DNA from: Panax quinquefolius
Taxonomy: Eukaryota; Streptophyta; Magnoliopsida; Apiales; Araliaceae
NCBI GenBank assembly: GCA_020205615.1
Contig: CM035151.1
Coordinates: forward strand, 42,218,977 to 42,282,976
Reading direction: 5' to 3'
Length of the DNA: 64,000 bases
Every line of letters begins with the position of its first letter. The stretch's first letter is position 1. The notes under the pieces were generated by a model, which saw only the letters and a program-made list of their open reading frames with translations, searched no databases and was not told the origin of the DNA. Position numbers and translations under genes: made by a program. Shown here one piece after another: positions 56,452 through 64,000 of this stretch.

Positions 56452-58100
56452 ATGGCTTCTGAAGCAGCGGAGAAAAAGCACGGCTTGGGTAGGGGGCCTA
56501 ATAATGTGCCCAAGGCCCCTACTAATCCCGATGATCGGATTCTTATTTAGATTCACCCTCCTCCGAATAGCACGTACGTCCTGCATATATCATTTATATA
56601 AAAGCATTTAAGATTCCATTTATTGTATATTGGTAATGTTTTGATTGATATTATATTGGTAATGTTTTGTTTTGGTCTTATTGTATTGAAAATTTGTATA
56701 TTTCTCTTGGTTTGTGTCTTGGGTGCCTAGAAATGTCCATATATATATGCATGCCGTATACATGTGGCTAGTCTATATTATAGGGGAGACTATGGCTAAT
56801 TTTTTTTTAAGTATTATAAGTATAAGTTTGAAAAATGTTCACAAATATTATAACTTAGATGTAAATTGCTTTAATATATGCTAATTGATGTTGTATATTA
56901 TAGTAATTTTTAGGATAATAAGATCGTCAAGTGCATATCACAAATTTGTTTACTGTAATTCGCCTACACACTGTGATTACGTATGTATGACACACTATCG
57001 CCCACAAGGATCTTTTGTTGCGTAATTTCGTATATGTTTTTTTAATTATGACAAATAATATTAATATAATATTCAAAGGATAATTATTTAGTAATGTTAT
57101 TATTGTTTTTTATTTCCGTAAACCAGTATAGATGGGAGGACGTGCGAGCTTCAAATGATTCGAGACATTATTCTCGGCAAAAGTGCGCGGTCCGCTTCAA
57201 GGACAACTTGAATAAAGAACGACAAAAAGCCATTCACAATGCCGAGATCGACCATCCGTGCTGTGGAGAGTATTATATGCACGAAAGCATAGCCCCTGGT
57301 GGTGCACCCAGTCCATATGGGATGAGATGTATGCCCAATGGAGAGCTGAGAGCTGGGTGAAAAGATGAAAGACTGCCGCCACCAACAGAGCCTCGGGTGT
57401 ATCCGATGGCTTAAAAGGCTAAAGGAACATACAAGGGCGGCAGAGATTTCACGATTCAAAGATATCAACGCCTCGCACGATTTACAAGTTTTAATATGTT
57501 TACAATCATGAATTGTAGAAAATATCCCATTTTACTTAGTAATATTGTCTTTTTTTTGTATAGAGTCTGGATCTCAAGGTCACCCTATCCATTGGGTGAA
57601 TGTGTACGTACACCCATGATGGTTCCGCTTCGAGGCTATCCAGATAAGCAGTAATAAGTTTTAATAACTCGATCTTGTTTATTAATACTTAAAAATATTA
57701 TTTTTAACTATTTAAGTGTTAACATGATGATTTAGTGGATACTTATAAACGCGTTTATTGAATGAGCGTTATCCTGAAGGCACTCCACGTCCTTTATTGA
57801 TCAAGAGTTGTGGGGAGAGCGGCGTCATTGTGAAGAAGAACTACATTAAAGGTCAAGGACAATGACGACGCCCATCCTTCAATGGCTCAGCAGTGTTTCT
57901 GCTACTACCTAGTCTTCATAGTCATCGAGTCATCCAAATTGCTCATACTCTATTGATCGTGTGAGAGAGCTATATGTCAAGATCGAAATCTTCAAGATAT
58001 CAAGGCGGGCACTGGGGCTCTTGATCCTGAGGAGTTAGCTAAAGCAGTAGCGGCAGCAGCAGCAGGACAACATGGGGATGGCGACGAGGTATAAAATCAA
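56452..58100 (+). pseudogene. CACTA second gene-like region
   Basis: This is probably a spliced accessory gene downstream of the transposase. An ATG at 56452 opens MASEAAEKKHGLGRGPNNVP and stops after about 32 codons. A second open piece at 57094-57360 reads YRWEDVRASNDSRHYSRQK, CAVRFKDNLNKERQKA, then GAPSPYGMRCMPNGE. Coding-like fragments follow near 57780-58100, including an alanine-rich KAVAAAAAGQHGDGDE end in one frame. CACTA elements normally carry a second gene for a DNA-binding protein that recognises sub-terminal repeats, and this is its expected place. I cannot match the fragments to a known family with confidence. Confidence 0.45.
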
Positions 58101-58489
58101 TTTGTTGTATGTATTGTCGTAATATATACCAGTATCAACATATTTATTATATTTGTAACTTGTTTTATTATTTTGTTAATTACAAGGTGATCAAGGAGGG
58201 GATGACGCTTAACATATCCTTGTACTTGTATATTCATTATTTGGATGTTTGTATATATGTTACTTAAACAAGTTTTGAAATGTTATTATATTTATTCAAA
58301 TCATATTGGTTTTTAAAGGTTTATATACTAGTTTGGTGTATGTGTTGGTGGACGATGGATGTTTATATTATTTTGTATGTTGTCTATCTTGGTGTGTATG
58401 TGTGTTGGGATAAAGTAGGTAGAAAAATGTGTATGTGTTTTTGGGAATTTCGCAAAACAAAGAAAATCTGGTCAATTTTTTTTCATATC

Positions 58490-58816
58490 AATCAATCGCG
58501 ATGCGGTCAACGAACGTTATTAGCGACAAAGATAAGATCGCCGATCGCAAGGTCGCTAATAATGGTCTCTGACATGTGGACCACGTCAGCTTTGGCTCTG
58601 GACCATGTCGATTTCATTTCAATGACCGGATTTGTCATTTCGATCGCTTCATAGCGGCCGCAGATATCTCGATCGCTAATAGTGGTCACGATGTGCATCC
58701 CAAATGAATTAAATTTATATGACGATTATCAACGATCGCACTTTGGTCGCAGATAGCTATTTCATAATCGAAAAGGTCACCGATAAAGGATCACGATAAG
58801 CATTTTTGTTGTAGTG
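58490..58816 (+). repeat. CACTA 3' sub-terminal and terminal repeats
   Basis: Scattered ATTAGCGAC, GATCGC and GGTCGC words in both orientations lead to the terminal TTTTTGTTGTAGTG. The array is more degenerate than that of the left end. Confidence 0.8.
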
Positions 58817-60372
58817 AAAAAAACAACATCAAACCACATATCGATGGACAACATCAAATCGGTTTTGATTTCTGGCTTCTGATTTGGTTATGGTGTTCGT
58901 GGGGCTTTGATTTGGGACTGATTTACAAGTTGAATTTGTATGTTAGAGAGAGAGAGGGACTTAATGGAGTGTGGGTGAATAAATGAGCAAAATGTACACT
59001 TTTTCTCTCTTCAATTATATTTATAGTGCTTGTATACATTGTATGTTGCTGATCTAGAGGCTGATCTGTTGAGATTTGTCACATGGGGTGGTTGGGTTTG
59101 GTTCACCAACTAAACCTATTTTCAAAACCTACATACTAGCCTCAATAATGCAAGGGGCATAATGGTCATTTGGCTTTGAAATTTAATGGCCATTTTGTAA
59201 TCCTGCAAACCCTTAGGTTTGACCCATAGGATTTAACCCTTAGGGTTTAACCCTGAGGTTTAGCACAAATCAAATGTAGGATTTCTAATTTAGGGTTCGC
59301 ATAAAAAAAATTAAATAAATTTTAGTTTCTAAAATTTTGAAATTAGGGTTTCCTAATTATGATCAATTTTCTAATTACTTTATACAGGAACATTAGGGTT
59401 TAAAATCACTAATTATAATTAACTTTGTTAATTTAGCAATTAGGGTTTATGATTTTGATAATTATGGTTACTAAATTATAATTCGGGTTTCTAATTACCA
59501 AATTAGGGTTCTAGATATTAGGGTTTTAAATTACTAATTAGGTTTTCCATAATTAGCAATAAAATCTACTGTACATGATATTAATCATATTAACACAATC
59601 ACCAGTCAATCTTAAACTCTAATTTGAGTTTCAAATTAGGGTTTTTAATAATTTAGGGTTTTCTAACTATTATTTAGGGTTTTCTAAATTTTTTAATTAA
59701 GATTTACCTAATTAATCATTCAATACACAACATAAAACATATAACACATTTATATAACAGTCTTAAACTCACAATTGATTTTCAAATTAGGGTTTCCCCC
59801 TGTAAAATTAGGGTTTAACCAATTAATATTAGGGTTTTGAAATTATACACCATAATTGACCAACCATTATCAATACGTACATATAGTACATATTTACAGC
59901 ACTGAAGAATCAAAATATAATTAATATTATATTATTATTCTCATCCCTGGATAAAAATCCAAAATTAGGGTTTGGATTCCATATCCGATTTATTCTTCAT
60001 ATTTAACCTTAATAATTAATGTAAACTTATTAACTTAATAACTGTACTAAAATTCATATAATAAAATAATTATTATAATTATTCTAAAATCACTCCATAT
60101 ATTATTTAAATAATATATGATTATATTTTCATGGAAAATAACTAATAAAAACATTTCTGCTATAAAAGTAATTATTATAAGAATATACTTTATAATATTC
60201 AATAATTCTAAAATAAAATTTATTTGTAAATATTTATGTTATAAATATATTTTTATTTACCACATAAATACATATACACATTATCTTGTACAAATCCTCA
60301 TCTTTAAAATAAATAAATAATTTATACGCAAAATTTCTGATTTATGTATATAGAAAATATCAGGTTGTTACA

Positions 60373-61555
60373 CTCCTCATGGCAAAGAACAGATCTATAA
60401 CATCAAACTAACATAACACATAACATAGACAGATCTAGAGGCCCTGACATATAGCTGTCAGACCTTAAAATTAGGGTTCTTGATCAGTTTTCAAAACTTG
60501 ATTTTTTGGCTTCTAGATGTTATGGATCCTTGATGTAAAATCTTGGATCAGTCAATAACATCCTTTAACACAACTTTAACCAACAAACAACAACATCTAA
60601 CATGAAACACATAGATTTACAAGTTTAGGGTTTTATACCTTTTAGGCTTTGATTCTTGATTTCTGATCCTTGATCTGTTCTTAGGAAGCTATGAACTGAT
60701 ATTGGTTTTGTTTCTCACTTTCTCTCACTCCAAGTTCAAAAATATAAAGAGAGAAAAGGCTTGGCAAGTATGATAAGTAAATTAAGTATTTTACTTAACT
60801 TTTGAATTATAATCTTTGAGTCATGCACCATATCTTGCAAGGTGGCACACATATCTGATATATTAGATAGATTTTGAGCATATGGGATAAGCTAGCTTGA
60901 CGAGTCACCAAGATTTGCCATATCTTTTGCTTAAATTTTAAGAAAATGGTAATTTGGTCATTTTGCACCTACTAAGGGTAATTTGGTCTTTTCCCCTATA
61001 AATTGAAGGGTAACTTGGACATTTCCCTTTTATTCCATAACTTATAACACTTAGCTATTTATATTTAGCTTTTAAACTCCCAATTTAGGGGTTTGGATTC
61101 TCGGAACTAAAATTAGGGTGTCCGAACGTATCGTTAGGGTTTCTAAAAGTTCGTTAAAGTTTTCTTTCTGAACACAAATGTTATTAACATAACTTTAGGG
61201 TTTATTACAATTATACTTATCCTGATCAATAATTGATCCTTCATCCACAAACTGTACACATTAACAATCACTGTACACATATAAGATCTCATATACCGAC
61301 TCGTATACACTTAGATACTTAACCCTGATAATTCTTCACAAAAATTTTAAATCCACCAAAATCTTATACCTCATAATCAGACTATCAGTACAGTCTACCA
61401 AATCATTCAAGTCTTTTCCAAAAATTTTGAAATCCTTAAAATTCCTTCAAAGAAATGTCAAATCAATACACTTATTTTTAGTCTAGGTCTATCATATAAC
61501 CTTTAATCCAATACTTTAGAATTTTACAAATTTTCTAAATTCTCGGGTTGTTACA
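60373..61555 (-). repeat. LTR D, fragment 3 (with TSD of C)
   Basis: The old LTR continues after element C; CTCCT at 60373-60377 is the second TSD copy. It matches the corresponding part of LTR E (63180-63960): CATGGCAAAGAACAGATC, leader, TATA-like ATATAAAGAG (about 60743), telo-box words (61085-61205). It ends CTCGGGTTGTTACA at 61555. No polypurine tract follows, so D is a solo LTR or the 5' LTR of a lost element. Confidence 0.72.
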
Positions 61556-62117
61556 AAACCTAATATAGAATAAAATGAAAGTATCAAAGACCTCAATTAC
61601 TATTGAGCGTAAGGGTTTGAAAACTTATTTTCCAAAACTTCACTGCTATATCTTGCCTAAAACTGAACTTTTATATACAAGTCAAATCCTTTATATATAG
61701 GTGTAAACGAGGCATAACACTACTTTCAGATAATTGCACATAGGCCCAATAAACACACACACCCACACACATATGTAGATAATTAGGGTAATTGAAAAGT
61801 TGCGGTAACCGTGTTTTCACGGAAGTCGGGGGGTGCCTAACATATTCCCCCCGCTTAATCAAGCCCCCAAACTCAATAAATCTCGGTTTCCAAGGTAAGT
61901 TAAACAGTGTCCAACCATTGGGCCTTTGTGTAAATCTTTTCAAAATTGGTTGAGTTAGTACAACCATTTTAAATATACCAATTGGCGACTCTAAATGTCA
62001 AATCATCGACATTCAAATGTCGGACCTTTTCAAACTCGCTTTTTCAGACAAAACTCAACCAAATGAGAACACAAAAGGGCAAGCATAGAAAGGGGCACAA
62101 TTTTCTTGATGTCGACA
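61556..62117 (+). repeat. Tat/Ogre-type 5' LTR, 3' part
   Basis: Typical Tat/Ogre words occur: GTCGGGGGGTGCCTAACA (about 61827), ATTGGCGACTCTAAATG (about 61980) and AAAGGGGCACA (about 62090), with the LTR edge at GTCGACA (62117). The upstream part is cut by LTR D. Short open frames on either strand here are not genes. Confidence 0.7.
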
Positions 62118-62119
62118 TG

Positions 62120-62138
62120 TGGCGACTCTGTTGGGGAC
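62120..62138 (+). promoter_or_regulatory. Tat/Ogre primer-binding site
   Basis: TGGCGACTCTGTTGGGGAC lies just after the LTR edge, one base from the TGGCGACTCTGCTGGGGA seen at this position in Tat/Ogre elements (tRNA-Arg type from memory of the family). Confidence 0.75.
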
Positions 62139-62485
62139 TCCAGTAGAGGGCTTAAGCCGCTGTTCAACCTTTTCAAAAACCTTGTTTATCTTCTTGTGTG
62201 AATGTTGTATTTACATTAAATGGATGTATATTAATGCTTTATTTATTGCACTTTAGTTCTTTACACCATATTTTCTTGTTATATTAGTGCTTCGCATATG
62301 TCACCATTTCCATACGGTGAGACGCTAAGTATGTGAATGTATATTGTGTGATTCCTCCACCAAGAGGCAAACCCGTCAGTGTTTGATTACTGTACTCAAG
62401 GGAGACTAATCTCACGAGGCTCAGGAAAGGCACCACAAAGATTTGCTCCAATTGAAAGATCAGATTAACTTCCCATCCAGTAAAT
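62139..62485 (+). other. Tat/Ogre untranslated leader, interrupted
   Basis: About 350 bp of leader follow the primer site with no coding sequence. It is cut at about 62485, where similarity to the C/D LTR family starts. Confidence 0.55.
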
Positions 62486-64000
62486 TGCCCTTACTTTGAC
62501 CATTTATGATTCTCAGTCTAGACATGATTTGGGCTAACTTAGACTCTGATCGTATAGTAGAAATGCCACACTACAATATCTAACCATCATCTTGGTCATA
62601 CAACAAACCAACAAGGAGATCCGAGCCTCCAAACTTACTGTCAGAGGATTCCTGGGTTTTCTGGGTAACCCAGAAACCCATGCAGTTCGTGGTGTCACTT
62701 TCCAGCCCAATTAATTTAATGTTCTAGTCATTTGTTTGCCGATTTTATGGTTCAAGTCTATAGTCCTTATGTCAAGGAACATTTACATATCAACATCTCA
62801 GTTCAACAACATTAAAATCACCAGATTTGTACTAGTCAAACTTCGTCAGAAACGATGTTCATACACTTTCTGGAAATTCCAGAAAAGTGTCTCGTGATCA
62901 GGTGGGCTACTTTGACCACCTGATGCGTTCGATCTGTTTATTATGTACATGATCTAATGCCATAAATATAAAGTACATATGTCAGGCTATAAACTGGATA
63001 CAAACACATCAACAAAACACATAATACCTGACAGATCAAGGTGTTACAAAATCTTTTCAGACGATAGAATATGATTTCTGGGTTACCCAGAAATCATTCG
63101 GTCATGCTCGTTCAACGGGGTTTGACCGTTAATAACTTACAATCTAGACATGGAATGAATATGATTCCACTTCCATATCAAAGACCTCATGTCAAACTAC
63201 ATATTTAAAACTTAAAACCACAAAAATCATAAACAGGAAAAGATCTAAGGTCACTGACCTGTGATTGTCAGAAAACTTTTATGGTTCTTGGGCAGTTTTG
63301 AAAAACTTCACTTTTAAAGCCATTTGATGCCATAGATCTATGATGGATCATCATAGATCATCTTAAAACATATTCTAGCATGGATCTAAACACATAAACA
63401 CAAAGTATAACTAAACATAAAAGATCAAAGTGAGTTAGGGTTTATATACCTTTGTAGTTCCAAGCTTTGATCTTTGATCTCCTTAACTTATCTAAATGTT
63501 CTAGGAGGTGTTTTAGGGACTGAGACACTTATGATTTTCGGAGGTTTGGAGAGAGAGAGATAGAGAGTTGGTTGAGTGTTTGAGAGAAAAATGGCCAAAT
63601 GTGCACACTTTCTCTCTCTTTAATCCTTATATAATATAAATTCAATGCATATAGCTGATGTTGTTGTCCATTAAGTAGCTGATTATTGATATTTTAAGTC
63701 ACAAGGAAAGTCAAAGTTTGTGAACAACTAAAGTTTTGCTAAATTCTACAAGTTTACTAATAAAGAATTCCAAAAAGGGTATTTTGGTCATTGAACATGC
63801 AATTTTAATGGCAAATATATAACTTGCCAAACCCTTAGGGTTTAACCCTAAGGTTCTAACCCTCAGGTTTTTAGAGCTTCGCTTTTTAGAATTTTCTAAT
63901 TAGGGTTTTAAAATAGAAAATTAAGATTTCTAAAATATAATTAGGGTTTCCTAATTATATTAAAGGTTACTAATCACATTAAAGTTTACTAAACACATCA
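62486..64000 (-). repeat. LTR E, truncated relative of C and D LTRs
   Basis: Similarity begins near TTACTTTGACCATTTATGAT (62490), matching 27106 and 49351 in element C. The three palindromes centre at about 62666, 62876 and 63085. Leader, CT-rich start region, TATA-like sequence (about 63629) and AAACCCTAA-type words (63830-63960) follow. The outer end on the low side is absent and the high side runs out of the window. No coding sequence is seen. Confidence 0.72.

Larger units (their letters stand above)
50256..58816 (+). mobile_element. CACTA (En/Spm) DNA transposon, TSD AAA
   Basis: The 8561-bp element begins CACTACAAGAAAAA and ends TTTTTGTTGTAGTG. AAA flanks it (50253-50255, 58817-58819). 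The 3' LTR of C shows the empty site near 28018. The ends carry clustered sub-terminal motifs (GCGACC/GGTCGC). A TNP2-type transposase gene and a second gene-like region lie on the plus strand. The transposase is broken, so the copy is defective, although its ends look usable in principle. Confidence 0.95.
24734..60372 (-). mobile_element. Non-autonomous chromovirus-type element C with giant LTRs, TSD CTCCT
   Basis: The element strand is minus. The 5' LTR at 47491-60372 and 3' LTR at 24734-32678 each carry a later insertion. The right edge ends GGTTGTTACA and the left begins TGTAAAGCCCC, and CTCCT flanks both (24729-24733 and 60373-60377). The uninterrupted site is visible in the related LTR E near 63170. 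The internal region is 32679-32751 plus 45055-47490, only about 2.5 kb. It holds a tRNA-Met-type primer site, a coiled-coil/zinc-knuckle ORF, gag and a polypurine tract, but no protease, RT or integrase. This matches the class of LTR elements keeping only gag. The tail before the polypurine tract (TTCCGGGGATGGAATC) is typical of Tekay/Del-like chromoviruses. Confidence 0.88.
47491..60372 (-). repeat. 5' LTR of element C (interrupted by CACTA)
   Basis: Without the transposon it is about 4.32 kb, collinear with 25205-32678 minus the solo LTR. Landmarks: (TA)n at 47565-47611, AT-rich tandem DNA at 48150-49250, hairpin near 49279-49306, palindromes at 49508-49547, 49724-49748 and 49936-49954, TATA box at 59017-59026, telo-box array at 59210-59960, and the end GGTTGTTACA. 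It starts TGTGTAGGG: the 469 bp next to the primer site that the 3' LTR keeps (24736-25204) are missing. Confidence 0.9.

Noticed and set aside
58280..58654. 124-aa plus-strand open frame at the CACTA right end
   Set aside because: It runs into the sub-terminal repeats, is rich in Trp, Tyr and Val from TTGGTGTG-type DNA, and has no recognisable domain.

Overview
This window is transposon-packed plant DNA. I found no host gene, tRNA, rRNA or CRISPR array that I could support. The element families (Ty3/gypsy Athila, chromovirus and Tat/Ogre lineages plus an En/Spm-CACTA transposon with a TNP2-type transposase) and the AT-rich long-LTR landscape point to the heterochromatin of a flowering plant, probably a eudicot. 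The species cannot be fixed from the sequence.

The layout is a nest, and target-site duplications (TSDs) resolve it. Positions 1-10604 hold most of an Athila element (A, minus strand), cut by the window start. 10728-22321 is a complete Athila element (B, minus strand, TSD TCGAG). Both interrupt or abut an old chromovirus-type LTR (D) whose pieces lie at 10605-10727, 22327-24733 and 60378-61555. Inside D sits a large minus-strand element C (24734-60372, TSD CTCCT) with LTRs of about 4.3-4.85 kb, a gag gene, an extra coiled-coil/zinc-knuckle ORF and no recognisable pol. C carries three later insertions: a 3.1-kb solo LTR (29226-32320, TSD ATTAA), a tandem three-LTR non-autonomous chromovirus F (32752-45054, TSD TAGCA) and a CACTA transposon (50256-58816, TSD AAA). 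The end of the window (61556-64000) has the LTR end, primer-binding site and leader of a Tat/Ogre-like element, interrupted by another truncated LTR (E) related to C and D.

No element is intact. Athila B is best preserved: gag, protease and most of RT lie in one frame, broken mainly by single stop codons that look like cytosine deamination, with one frameshift before RNase H-integrase. Athila A has several frameshifts and a changed RT catalytic box (FMDV for FMDD). F keeps only a coiled-coil leader ORF, a damaged protease, the RNase H end and a chromodomain-like tail. C keeps gag only. The CACTA transposase is recognisable across its domains but frameshifted.

The most unusual signals are non-coding. 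The C/D/E LTRs carry three palindromic hairpins spaced about 209-217 bp apart in the probable transcribed leader, next to a dense array of telo-box (AAACCCTAA) motifs upstream of the TATA box. The F LTRs carry their own hairpin array and duplicated TATA-like units. Both Athila elements share a strongly conserved block of about 155 bp in the 3' non-coding region. The CACTA element contains the same intron-like sequence of about 170 bp twice.
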